A stretch of 64,000 nt of DNA from Mucilaginibacter sp. (GTDB lineage: Bacteria; Bacteroidota; Bacteroidia; Sphingobacteriales; Sphingobacteriaceae), in contig NZ_JANYGQ010000012.1 of the NCBI RefSeq assembly GCF_025359345.1, forward strand, positions 1-64,000, in the 5' to 3' direction. Both the position numbers and the translations under genes were made by a program. The notes beneath the pieces are model-generated. The model had not been told where the DNA came from, made no database searches, and worked only from the letters and a program-made list of their open reading frames with translations. Positions within the stretch are counted from its first letter, which is position 1, and every line of letters starts with the position of its first letter. Of the stretch, positions 15,734 through 24,415 are shown piece by piece.

Positions 15734-18274
15734 TTACTTTTGTTCTTCTTCTTCGGGCTTTTTATTCTCGCCTTCGGCTTTGCGGGCTACAATTTTTATT
15801 TCACCGCTTTCTTTATCGTAATCCACTTCCATGGTATCGCCTTCGGCAAGTTCGCCTTTAAGTATTTCTTCGGCAATCGGATCTTCCAGGTATTTCTGGA
15901 TAGCGCGTTTTAACGGCCTTGCACCAAATTGCGAATCGTAGCCTTTATCGGCAATAAACTCTTTAGCGCCAAGGGTCAACTCAATTTTGTACCCAAGGAT
16001 GTTAACCCTGTTAAACAGGAAGCCAAGCTCGATATCGATAATTTTGAAGATTTCGTCTTTACCTAACGAGTTAAACACGATAACATCATCAATACGGTTC
16101 AAAAACTCGGGAGCGAAAGCGCGTTTTAAGGCATTTTCTATTACACCACGCGAGTGTGAATCGGCCTGTGTGGTTTTTGCAGCAGTGGTAAAACCAACGC
16201 CCTGGCCAAAATCTTTCAATTGGCGGGCACCGATGTTCGATGTCATGATGATGATGGTGTTCCTAAAGTCAACCTTGCGGCCAAGCGAATCAGTTAACTG
16301 GCCTTCATCAAGCACCTGTAACAGTATATTAAATACATCAGGGTGAGCTTTTTCAATTTCATCAAGCAATACCACAGCATAAGGCTTGCGGCGTACCTTT
16401 TCGGTAAGTTGTCCGCCTTCTTCGTAACCTACGTAGCCCGGAGGCGCTCCTACCAAACGTGATACGGCGAATTTTTCCATGTACTCGCTCATATCAATTT
16501 GTATCAGCGCATCCTCGGTGTCAAACATAAAACGGGCAAGCTCTTTGGCAAGCTCAGTTTTACCAACACCGGTAGGACCCAAGAATATAAACGAGCCGAT
16601 TGGCTTTTTAGGATCTTTTAAGCCGGCACGTGTACGTTGTATAGCGCGGGTTAATTTTTTAATGGCTTCTTCCTGGCCAATAATTTTGGTGCCAACGGTT
16701 TCAGCCATGTTCAGCAGCTTCAAACTGTCGGCCTGGCCTACACGCTGAACCGGGATGCCGGTCATCATGGATACCACTTCGGCAACATTATCTTCAGTTA
16801 CAGTGTAACGTTTTGATTTTGTTTCAGCTTCCCAAATAGCTTTAGCCTGCTCCAATTCCTCCAACAAATGCTTTTCAGTATCGCGCAGCTTGGCAGCTTC
16901 TTCGTATTTCTGACTACGTACAACCTTGTTCTTTTCTACCTTAATCAGCTCGATTTTCTGCTCAATATCCAAAATGTTTTGCGGCACATGGATGTTGGTT
17001 AAGTGAACACGTGAGCCTGACTCGTCCAAAGCATCGATAGCCTTGTCCGGTAAAAAGCGGTCGGTAATGTAACGGGTGGTTAAAGTAACACAGGCGTTAA
17101 TAGCTTCCGGAGTGTAAGTAACGCCGTGGTGTTCTTCGTATTTTTCTTTAATGCGGTTCAGTATCTCCACAGTTTCATCAGGTGTGGCCGGTTCAACCAT
17201 TACCTTTTGAAAACGGCGGTCTAAAGCGCCATCTTTCTCTATGTACTGGCGGTACTCATCTAATGTGGTTGCGCCAATGCATTGTATTTCGCCGCGGGCC
17301 AACGCCGGCTTAAACATATTTGAAGCATCGAGCGAGCCGGAAGCGCCGCCTGCGCCAACTATGGTATGTATTTCGTCGATAAATAAAATTACGTCGGGCG
17401 ATTTTTCAAGCTCGTTCATCACGGCTTTCATACGCTCCTCAAACTGGCCGCGGTATTTGGTACCTGCCACCAGCGACGCCAGATCAAGGGTAACCACGCG
17501 TTTGTTGAACAATACACGCGATACCTTACGCTGTACAATGCGCAACGCCAAACCTTCGGCAATGGCAGATTTACCTACGCCCGGCTCGCCTATTAATATA
17601 GGGTTGTTCTTTTTACGGCGTGACAGGATTTGTGATACGCGTTCAATTTCTTTTTCGCGGCCAACAATCGGGTCAAGACGACCGTCTTCGGCAGCTTTGG
17701 TTAAATCGCGGCCAAAATTATCAAGTACAGGTGTTTTTGATTTAATATCCGATACCTTTTTAGGCTGACTAAATGACTCTTCTTCTTTAAAGTCGTCGTC
17801 GCCCCCGGTAGGTGAACCCGGCATCTCGTCGGTTACGTCGTTTTTGTGCGACTCAACCTCGCCTTTAAAAATTTCGTAATTCACGTTAAACTGTGTTAAA
17901 ATTTGTGATGCGATATTATCCTCATCGCGAAGAATAGAAAGCAGCAGGTGCTCGGTGCCTATTACATCGCTTTTAAAAATTTTAGCCTCAAGGTAAGTTA
18001 TCTTTAATACTTTTTCGGCTTGTTTGGTTAACGGTATACTGCCAATATGTACGTTTGTGCCGATGGTGCCCTTTACGGCATCCTCAACAGAGCGACGTAA
18101 TTTAGCTGTATCAACAGTTAGTTCTTTCAATAATTTTATTGCAACCCCATCCCCATCTCTTATCAAACCCAACAAAAGGTGCTCAGTTCCAATATAATCA
18201 TGCCCCAGGCGCAAGGCCTCCTCTCTGCTATATTGTATAACGTCTTTTACCCGTGGCGAAAATTTAGCTTCCAT
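15734..18274 (-). CDS. clpC: ATP-dependent Clp protease ATP-binding subunit ClpC
   Basis: An 846-residue AAA+ unfoldase that delivers proteins to the ClpP peptidase. The layout is complete. The double Clp-N repeat is at about residues 1-145. The first AAA domain has Walker A GEPGVGKS near 228-235 and Walker B VILFIDEIH. A middle coiled coil with a UVR-like segment lies near 435-475. The second AAA domain has GPTGVGKTE near 574-582, and the Clp D2-small domain follows. The tail (EGENKKPEEEEQK) is charged. The length matches ClpC of other Bacteroidota. It is monocistronic with its own terminator, and GGAAGG serves as a fair ribosome binding site before the ATG. Confidence 0.97.
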   Translation of the reverse strand: MEAKFSPRVKDVIQYSREEALRLGHDYIGTEHLLLGLIRDGDGVAIKLLKELTVDTAKLRRSVEDAVKGTIGTNVHIGSIPLTKQAEKVLKITYLEAKIFKSDVIGTEHLLLSILRDEDNIASQILTQFNVNYEIFKGEVESHKNDVTDEMPGSPTGGDDDFKEEESFSQPKKVSDIKSKTPVLDNFGRDLTKAAEDGRLDPIVGREKEIERVSQILSRRKKNNPILIGEPGVGKSAIAEGLALRIVQRKVSRVLFNKRVVTLDLASLVAGTKYRGQFEERMKAVMNELEKSPDVILFIDEIHTIVGAGGASGSLDASNMFKPALARGEIQCIGATTLDEYRQYIEKDGALDRRFQKVMVEPATPDETVEILNRIKEKYEEHHGVTYTPEAINACVTLTTRYITDRFLPDKAIDALDESGSRVHLTNIHVPQNILDIEQKIELIKVEKNKVVRSQKYEEAAKLRDTEKHLLEELEQAKAIWEAETKSKRYTVTEDNVAEVVSMMTGIPVQRVGQADSLKLLNMAETVGTKIIGQEEAIKKLTRAIQRTRAGLKDPKKPIGSFIFLGPTGVGKTELAKELARFMFDTEDALIQIDMSEYMEKFAVSRLVGAPPGYVGYEEGGQLTEKVRRKPYAVVLLDEIEKAHPDVFNILLQVLDEGQLTDSLGRKVDFRNTIIIMTSNIGARQLKDFGQGVGFTTAAKTTQADSHSRGVIENALKRAFAPEFLNRIDDVIVFNSLGKDEIFKIIDIELGFLFNRVNILGYKIELTLGAKEFIADKGYDSQFGARPLKRAIQKYLEDPIAEEILKGELAEGDTMEVDYDKESGEIKIVARKAEGENKKPEEEEQK

Positions 18275-18712
18275 ATATATCCTTCCGATTTATGAACGTC
18301 CTAATGTATTAATTTGTTTCAATAATACGGACGTGTTGTTTTACACATATCAACAATATTATTGCCAAGTTTTTAAGTTATACCCAAAGCAGACATTGCA
18401 ATGATAATCCTTTTTTTGAACCTGAATTTTGTTTAGCAATTTTATAAATAAAACCATCAAAAACAACACATTCAATAAAAAAAACGTGTATTTGTATGTT
18501 TTTGATATAATTATAGCACAATAGTTTAATTATATATACGTATGTCAGCTCATTATGGTGCTATTGGCAGTAAAATATTTTTTTTATGACATTAAGACAT
18601 AGAGAGTAGAGATTAGAGACCGGAGGTTAGAGATTAGGAAAAGTTGGGTAGTTGATTAGGTTGTAGAGACGCAATGCTTTGCGTCTCCCGGTGCAAGGAG
18701 GCTAAGGTTATG
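18275..18712. other. 438-bp intergenic region between clpC and a lipoprotein gene
   Basis: The first 320 bases are AT-rich and probably hold the clpC promoter, but no exact TAnnTTTG box was found. From about 18597 comes a stretch of GAGATTAG-like words and a GTTGATTAGGTTG word. A perfect hairpin, GAGACGCAA/TTGCGTCTC, follows at 18666-18687. A degenerate relative of that hairpin lies near 35468-35492. Confidence 0.55.
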
Positions 18713-19117
18713 TTATTCCTTCATCCTATAAAACGGTGTTAAACCATCGCTGCCGGTTAAGATCAGCGTGTCGTTACCTTTAAATTTCCAACCAAAATTT
18801 CGATAATAGCCATCATAATGTACCTGTATGCTGTCACCTTTGAACTTGTAGTTATAACCAGTGTTGTTATCAGGATAAAAGAACGTTTTTTTATCGATTT
18901 GGAACACTGCGTTGCCGCCAACGCTGTCGGCCCAGATGCCGATTAATTTTTCGGGTGATTTTGCAAGCACTTCATCTTTTTTAATTTTTATTGTTGATTT
19001 TTTTAAATCGGTAGCCCTGGTGTTATTTGAGGTAGTTTCGTTTGTGGAATTTTTTCCTGAATTGGGACGGCATGATATGATTATGCATAGTGCGGGGACG
19101 AGTAAAAGTTTTTTCAT
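18713..19117 (-). CDS. Small lipoprotein, function unknown
   Basis: A 134-residue lipoprotein. The signal sequence ends in a lipobox, IISC, with the modified cysteine at residue 16. A low-complexity N/T/K linker follows to about residue 50. The C-terminal 80 residues form a small beta-rich domain (GIWADSVGGNAVF, then FPDNNTGYNY-like strands and WKFKGNDTLILTG). This resembles lipocalin-like beta-sandwich domains common in Bacteroidota lipoproteins, but I do not recognise a named family. It has no clear operon partner; the next gene upstream starts 70 bp away. Confidence 0.7.
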   Translation of the reverse strand: MKKLLLVPALCIIISCRPNSGKNSTNETTSNNTRATDLKKSTIKIKKDEVLAKSPEKLIGIWADSVGGNAVFQIDKKTFFYPDNNTGYNYKFKGDSIQVHYDGYYRNFGWKFKGNDTLILTGSDGLTPFYRMKE

Positions 19118-19187
19118 GAATTAGGGGACTTTGAGTGAGAAAATAAATCTATGAAGCCAATAAGAACAAGACACTTGGTAAGTACCG

Positions 19188-19952
19188 CTATATCGACCAT
19201 AGCTCACTGACCAATTCTGCTAAATTGCCGAACAATAATGCTTCATCGCTAAGTACTCCATCTTCAAATGAATCTAAAAACTTGTTTATTTCCGGCATAT
19301 AGGGAGCAACCCTCTTTACCAATCTCTTTTTTTCTTTTTCCGTCGCTTCGTCAACCAATTGTTCCCTGTCACTGTCGTCGCTCACGCTCCATTTTTTAAT
19401 TAATGGTATCAGCGGATGTAAATTTGCGGGAATGTTTTTACGGAATATTTTTGTTTTTATATCTTTTTTAAACAGCGTGTCGTACTTGTTCACCAAATCA
19501 ACAAGTATATCAATTGCTATAATCAAATTTCGGGTTGAACTTAAGGCCATGCAAATGCAGTTTTGATAAATAAATATCGATTCATTCGCCGTCAGCTCAA
19601 ACTGTTTTAGCTCGCGAACAAACCTTTCTATTAAACCGCCAAATTTTTCGTTTAAAAAGGGAGCTTCGTCTTCTTTACCGATATAAAGTTTATAAGGATA
19701 GTCCGCCAAACCTAAAGGTTTATTATAACCAAATAGTTTATCAGGATTGTTAATTGAAAAAGAGAAATCAGCTTCAATAAAGCACTTAACCATAAACATT
19801 GACGGACCATATTCGTCGATTGCAAACCTATGGCCACCATAATCTTTAATCGCTAATTTTCTTAATGATGTCAGGTCAATATTCCAATGATAACAATTGT
19901 TGGAACTGATTTTTCCTCCCAGTTTTGCCGACAGTTCTTTTAGATAGTCCAT
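19188..19952 (-). CDS. Hypothetical protein, 254 aa
   Basis: A soluble protein of 254 residues without signal peptide or membrane segment. I do not recognise its family. The N-terminal half looks alpha/beta with an acidic character (LFGYNKPLGLADYPYKLYIG near residues 73-92). The middle is helical and hydrophobic (ALSSTRNLIIAIDILVDLVN), and the C-terminus is charged with EKEKKRLVKR. It may be co-transcribed with the lipoprotein gene 70 bp downstream. A 640-bp noncoding region lies upstream. Confidence 0.65.
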   Translation of the reverse strand: MDYLKELSAKLGGKISSNNCYHWNIDLTSLRKLAIKDYGGHRFAIDEYGPSMFMVKCFIEADFSFSINNPDKLFGYNKPLGLADYPYKLYIGKEDEAPFLNEKFGGLIERFVRELKQFELTANESIFIYQNCICMALSSTRNLIIAIDILVDLVNKYDTLFKKDIKTKIFRKNIPANLHPLIPLIKKWSVSDDSDREQLVDEATEKEKKRLVKRVAPYMPEINKFLDSFEDGVLSDEALLFGNLAELVSELWSI

Positions 19953-20021
19953 AAATTAATTCTTGTCCAAAATAATAATATTTGTCATCAGATGTGCAAA
20001 GTCTTTGGGGTAATAAATAAG

Positions 20022-20186
20022 CCGCGACCTATTATACTCACAAACTCATCGTTTTGTTGGTGACAACACCAACAAAGGCGGAATTCGCTAAATTGGGTGT
20101 GCACAATTTTTGCGTGTTACAAATAGTCGCCGGCCTATTCTACCCACAAACATCATCGTTTTGTTGGTGACAACACCAACAAAGGC
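20022..20186. repeat. Two direct copies of a palindrome-bearing repeat
   Basis: Copy 1 (20022-20079) and copy 2 (20129-20186) share about 58 bases with few differences. Both end in the perfect palindrome TTTTGTTGGTG-ACAA-CACCAACAAA. The spacing between copies is 107 bases. The unit is noncoding and probably recurs elsewhere in the genome (inference). Confidence 0.75.
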
Positions 20187-20271
20187 AGAAAAGAGGTGGT
20201 GCTCTCGTGCGCCGCTGTCTGTAGTTGTTCTGTGAATTTGAACGGGGGTTTACAGGTGTAAAGGCCTTTTA

Positions 20272-20377
20272 TTTTATAATATATTGGATGCCAGTAATTT
20301 ACTATTGGACCGGGCTGTATTGTAAACCCCGTCTGTAAACCCTGAATTAATACGCTGACTATCAATATATTATAAAA
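20272..20377 (+). other. Perfect 15-bp inverted repeat in a noncoding region
   Basis: TTTTATAATATATTG (20272-20286) and its exact reverse complement (20363-20377) enclose 76 bases that contain two near copies of a GTTTACAGG/CTGTAAACC-like motif. The RNA could fold into one long hairpin. No ORF here is convincing. Confidence 0.55.
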
Positions 20378-20423
20378 GGATAAAACTGAATACCGTTGAT
20401 AATCAGCATGTTTCACAGCGTTC

Positions 20424-20474
20424 GGGGTGTTCGTGTGCAGATATGGAACACCCCGCTGCCGCCGGCTTTTTTTT
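20424..20474 (+). terminator. Orphan plus-strand terminator upstream of ettA
   Basis: GGGGTGTTC (20424-20432) pairs with GAACACCCC (20446-20454). A second short GC stem and eight T (20467-20474) follow. There is no plus-strand gene upstream, so it either ends a noncoding RNA or acts as an attenuator in the ettA leader. Confidence 0.6.
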
Positions 20475-20594
20475 CAATTAATCAACAACAATTAACCCAA
20501 TCAACTTAATCAACAATTCCCTAATTTAGCCACTTGGTTACCGTGATTAGCTAATCACTAAATCACCCATTCACTAATTCACTAATTAAAAGTC

Positions 20595-22277
20595 ATGGCA
20601 GACGAAAAGATAATTTTTTCGATGGCAGGCGTAAGCAAAGTTTACCCGCCGCAAAAAACAGTTTTAAAAAATATTTACCTGTCGTTTTTTTACGGCGCCA
20701 AAATAGGGGTTATCGGTTTAAACGGATCGGGTAAGTCGAGCCTGTTAAAAATTATAGCCGGGATAGATAAAACGAACATCGGCGAAGTTGTTTTTTCTCC
20801 CGGATATACCGTTGGTTACCTTAGCCAGGAACCCGAGCTTGATCCCAATAAAACGGTTAAGGAGGTTGTGGAGGAAGGCGTTGCCGAAACCACGGCCTTA
20901 TTAAAAGAGTACGAAGACATTAACGAGAAGTTTGGCCTTGAAGAGTACTACGGCGACCCCGATAAAATGGAGAAGCTGATGAACCGCCAGGGTGAATTGC
21001 AGGATAAAATTGACGCGGTAAACGCCTGGGAGCTCGACGTAAAATTGGAGCGCGCCATGGATGCCCTGCGCTGTCCTGACCCTGACGCTAAAATTTCGGT
21101 ATTGTCTGGTGGTGAGCGTCGCCGCGTGGCCCTGTGCCGCTTATTGCTTCAGGAACCTGATGTTTTACTATTGGACGAGCCAACCAACCACCTTGATGCA
21201 GAATCCATCGACTGGCTGGAGCAACATCTTAAACAATACAAAGGCACTGTAATAGCCGTAACCCACGACCGTTACTTCCTTGACAACGTAGCCGGCTGGA
21301 TACTGGAACTCGACAGGGGAGAGGGCATTCCATGGAAAGGCAACTATTCTTCATGGCTCGACCAGAAGGCCAAACGCCTTGCCCAGGAAGATAAAACCGA
21401 AAGCAAGCGCCAAAAAGCTTTGGAGCGCGAGCTGGAATGGGTACGGATGGGGCCAAAGGGCCGTCATACCAAATCAAAGGCGCGTTTATCAAACTATGAC
21501 AAATTAGCATCGGAGGAAACCAAGGACAGGGAAGAAAAGCTGGAATTGTTTATTCCGCCGGGCCCGCGTTTGGGTAATATTGTGATTGAAGCGAATGGGG
21601 TCAGCAAATCGTACGGTGATAAATTGTTATTTGACAATTTGAGTTTTTCGCTGCCACCTGCAGGGATTGTGGGCATCATCGGCCCGAATGGTGCGGGTAA
21701 AACCACACTGTTCCGCCTGATAACCGGGCAGGATAAACCTGATGCAGGTACCTTCCGGGTTGGTGAAACGGTAGCTTTGGGCTATGTTGACCAACTGCAT
21801 GATGACCTTGACCCTAATAAATCTGTTTGGGAAAACGTAACCGGCGGACTGGAGACTATTATGGTGGGCAATAAGCCGCTTAACTCCCGCGCCTACGTGT
21901 CCCGCTTTAACTTTAACGGCGCCGATCAGCAGAAAAAAGTGGGTGTGCTATCGGGTGGAGAGCGCAACCGCGTGCACCTGTCCATCACCCTTAAAAAAGG
22001 TTCGAACGTTTTATTGCTGGATGAGCCTACGAATGATATCGACGTAAATACTTTGCGCGCTTTGGAAGAAGCCCTGGAAAACTTTGGCGGCTGCGCAGTA
22101 GTCATCAGTCACGACAGGTGGTTTTTGGACAGGATTTGTACGCATATACTAGCCTTTGAAGGCAATAGCCAGGTTTACTTTTTTGAAGGGAATTACTCGG
22201 ATTACGAAGAAAACCGGAAAAAACGTTTGGGTGATGTTGCGCCGAAGAGGATTAAGTATAAGAAGTTGACGGTGTAG
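20595..22277 (+). CDS. ettA: Energy-dependent translational throttle protein EttA (ABC-F)
   Basis: A 560-residue ABC-F ATPase without membrane segments. In EttA this protein binds the ribosomal E site and gates entry into elongation according to ATP/ADP. Both nucleotide sites are present. Domain 1 has Walker A GLNGSGKSS near residues 41-49, signature LSGGERRR near 170-177, and Walker B LLLDEPTNHLD. Domain 2 has GPNGAGKTT near 363-371, signature LSGGERNR, and LLLDEPTNDID. The EttA arm insert (about 95-140) and the linker with MGPKGRHTKSKARL near 285-298 are visible. Length agrees with the family. It lies alone, with a terminator 33 bp downstream. Confidence 0.95.
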   Translation: MADEKIIFSMAGVSKVYPPQKTVLKNIYLSFFYGAKIGVIGLNGSGKSSLLKIIAGIDKTNIGEVVFSPGYTVGYLSQEPELDPNKTVKEVVEEGVAETTALLKEYEDINEKFGLEEYYGDPDKMEKLMNRQGELQDKIDAVNAWELDVKLERAMDALRCPDPDAKISVLSGGERRRVALCRLLLQEPDVLLLDEPTNHLDAESIDWLEQHLKQYKGTVIAVTHDRYFLDNVAGWILELDRGEGIPWKGNYSSWLDQKAKRLAQEDKTESKRQKALERELEWVRMGPKGRHTKSKARLSNYDKLASEETKDREEKLELFIPPGPRLGNIVIEANGVSKSYGDKLLFDNLSFSLPPAGIVGIIGPNGAGKTTLFRLITGQDKPDAGTFRVGETVALGYVDQLHDDLDPNKSVWENVTGGLETIMVGNKPLNSRAYVSRFNFNGADQQKKVGVLSGGERNRVHLSITLKKGSNVLLLDEPTNDIDVNTLRALEEALENFGGCAVVISHDRWFLDRICTHILAFEGNSQVYFFEGNYSDYEENRKKRLGDVAPKRIKYKKLTV

Positions 22278-22309
22278 TTGATGCGTCTGAGGGCAAGGCA
22301 CCCAGAGTT

Positions 22310-22345
22310 AGATTTGACGACTTTTTAAAAGTTGTCAAATCTTTG
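22310..22345 (+). terminator. Terminator of ettA
   Basis: AGATTTGACGACTTTT pairs with AAAAGTTGTCAAATCT with one mismatch, and TTTG follows. It lies about 33 bases after the ettA stop and 33 bases before the next ATG. Confidence 0.7.
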
Positions 22346-22377
22346 CCAGATTTATCCAACGACCAAGACATATCACA

Positions 22378-23119
22378 ATGAAAATATCATCTCTATCAGC
22401 TTTATTCTTTTTTGCTGCTGTTCTCCTGCGGAAGCAAACACCCGGGTGAGCAAACGACAGGTTTACTTTCGCATTTGGCAAGCATAACTGACAATGAAGA
22501 TAAAGGCGTAAAAGAGATTTTAGACTTTTATGGAGGGGCTTGTGAATATTCAATTGGTGCCTCCCTCTCGACAGATGAAGGCAAAAACAAGTACTTTGAG
22601 ATCAAGCTAACCAAGTCCGAATCATTGGATAAATTTTCAACCCAACCTGAAGTTGCGGCAACCAATGTTGCCTACATATTTTTCAGGAATTTAAAAGGCG
22701 AGAAGCGGAATTATGATGAGATACACTGCGTATTACTTTTTGACGATGGTAAGAAGTATGAAGCCAGCTACTCAATGGACAAATTGGAATTGATTGCGCA
22801 CAAGCTGGTCATATTAAATAATGCGGTTGATTTTATTAAGAATAAGAAATTCGATGACTTAAAGCTTCTGTTAAGCGATGGCTCGTACACCCAGGCAGCT
22901 AAGAACGAACTTATAGCCAGTATTCAAAAAATCGAACCCACCTTTAGCCCCATAAAGGGTTTCAGACCTTATGGTTTTAAGTACGAGACTTTAAACGGGT
23001 ATAACGTTTTAAATATTTTAGTCGCAGTAATAAGGGAAAAAGATAATACCCAGCTTTCGCTAAAAGTTGATTTAAAACCGTCGGAAGACAAAATTCATTT
23101 CCTGGACTATAAATTCTGA
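22378..23119 (+). pseudogene. Lipoprotein gene with a frameshift in the signal peptide (T6 run)
   Basis: The long frame encodes about 236 residues beginning LLFSCGSKHPGEQ, a lipobox without a proper signal sequence. The only upstream ATG, at 22378, lies one frame away and stops at TGA after 23 residues. Removing one T from the six-T run at 22408-22413 joins them into MKISSLSALFFLLLFSCGSK, a textbook lipoprotein signal. So the frame is broken by a single-base expansion. It could be a real mutation, a phase-variable switch, slippage rescued in translation, or a sequencing error. The alternative TTG start at 22412 gives too short a leader. The body has an NTF2-like look in its C-terminal half (AVDFIKNKKFDDLKLLL), family unknown. 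Confidence 0.72.
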
Positions 23120-23139
23120 AAATTGAAAATGCCCGTTAA

Positions 23140-24324
23140 ATGAGCGAACCCATTTTTAAAAAACCCAACATCACGCCTTATCACACCCTGCTCACCATTC
23201 TTTTTTTTGCAGGGTTAATTCTCCTTGTCGCCCAAATTAAAATCTACCACAATACCTTTATCAACTACGTTATACCGACCGCCGTTTGGCTTGTAACCGG
23301 GTTAGTTGCTACACCGCTGCTCGCAAATACGCTAACCTTGCACTATAATACCAGGTCGCCTGTTTTGCAACTGGTTTACAATCTGTGCACCTGGGGCAGT
23401 ATTGCTGTTTACGCGTTTATGGCCTCCAACTTTTATTTCGGCAAAGGCAGTGTTGTTACTTTTAAAACTACAATTACAAAAACAGGTGAACTGGCTAAAG
23501 GCGCCTTTGGCTGCGGTGAACCTTACGTGAATGTTGTTTATGATGGTGTTGAAAAGGAGGTGATTTTCGGTTGTGGTATCCCGGTTGCCAATTACAAAGA
23601 TTTAGAGTTGTCTGTTAAAAAAGGCCTGTGGGGATTTAACGTTATTAAAACCGGCAGTTTGCTAAATGAAAAGAAAGGAAGCGAGGTAGGGTTGCATCCG
23701 GCAAATTATAATGTTTATTTTGACAGCACCAGCTACCAGGGCACACCCCTTAAACTGCGACAACTGGGAGAGTTAAACATACCTACCGGCAAAATTATAG
23801 TTGGCGATCCGTTAGTAACTATTTACAATAGCGACCCGCTTAAAAAAGAAATTAAGCCCGGCAAATACCCGGTTATAGTTTGCATAGCAAAAACCGGTAA
23901 ATCGGGCGACCGTTACGCCGTAGTAAAGCTGGAGGTGTCCAAAAACAAAGCTGTTAAATGGGAACTGGCGCTAACCGCAAAACAACACCTGGAAGACCTT
24001 AAAGGCGACCAGATATTTGGTTTCGCGGTTGATGCCGGACTGGGTTGTTTTGTTGATGTGCAAACAAGAGACTTTTTTAACCAGTATAATGATAGTTTTA
24101 CTAAAAAAGATAAAACCTGGAACGTATACGATGAAGTACTGGCGGCGGAGTTTAAAAAGAATGCCCTCGATCCCAAAGACCCTAATGATGCCGGCGACTG
24201 GGTGAATTTTTACCTGCCAACAAAGCCTGCTTTAAACATCATTATGTTTCAATCAGGCTTTGGTGATGGGTTTACCCCTCGTTTTGGGGTCTTGATGACA
24301 AAGGCCAGGTATGCAGTTTGGTGA
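23140..24324 (+). CDS. Membrane protein with C-terminal DUF4241 domain
   Basis: A 394-residue protein. Three helices lie at about residues 15-35, 42-62 and 72-95, and a middle domain has two GCG motifs (AFGCGEPYVNV near 124, IFGCGIPV near 144). The C-terminal part (about 195-394) fits DUF4241: GDPLVTIY, KPGKYPVIV, FGFAVDAGLGCFVD near 286-300, and FQSGFGDGFTPRFGV near 376-388. DUF4241 proteins are of unknown function; some relatives sit near polymorphic toxins and have been suggested to be immunity proteins. The start lies 20 bp after the frameshifted lipoprotein gene, so the two probably form one transcript. Confidence 0.72.
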   Translation: MSEPIFKKPNITPYHTLLTILFFAGLILLVAQIKIYHNTFINYVIPTAVWLVTGLVATPLLANTLTLHYNTRSPVLQLVYNLCTWGSIAVYAFMASNFYFGKGSVVTFKTTITKTGELAKGAFGCGEPYVNVVYDGVEKEVIFGCGIPVANYKDLELSVKKGLWGFNVIKTGSLLNEKKGSEVGLHPANYNVYFDSTSYQGTPLKLRQLGELNIPTGKIIVGDPLVTIYNSDPLKKEIKPGKYPVIVCIAKTGKSGDRYAVVKLEVSKNKAVKWELALTAKQHLEDLKGDQIFGFAVDAGLGCFVDVQTRDFFNQYNDSFTKKDKTWNVYDEVLAAEFKKNALDPKDPNDAGDWVNFYLPTKPALNIIMFQSGFGDGFTPRFGVLMTKARYAVW

Positions 24325-24352
24325 TTGATTTTGGAATTTTGTAGGAACGCCC

Positions 24353-24392
24353 AGGTTGGGTTCGACACTAAAGCGACTATCGAACCCAACCT
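24353..24392. terminator. Bidirectional hairpin between convergent genes
   Basis: AGGTTGGGTTCGA (24353-24365) and its exact reverse complement (24380-24392) form a perfect 13-bp stem with a 14-base loop. It lies between the converging DUF4241 and carboxylesterase genes. No strong T run follows, so efficiency is uncertain. Confidence 0.65.
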
Positions 24393-24415
24393 AATATCCC
24401 AAGCAACCGATTCAA

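Noticed and set aside
17241..17768. 175-codon plus-strand frame inside clpC
   Set aside because: Antisense to a strongly conserved gene; composition follows the codon bias of clpC.
20153..20416. 87-codon minus-strand frame in the structured region before ettA
   Set aside because: Its C-terminal codons are the palindromic repeat and the rest spans inverted repeats. It reads as noncoding structure.
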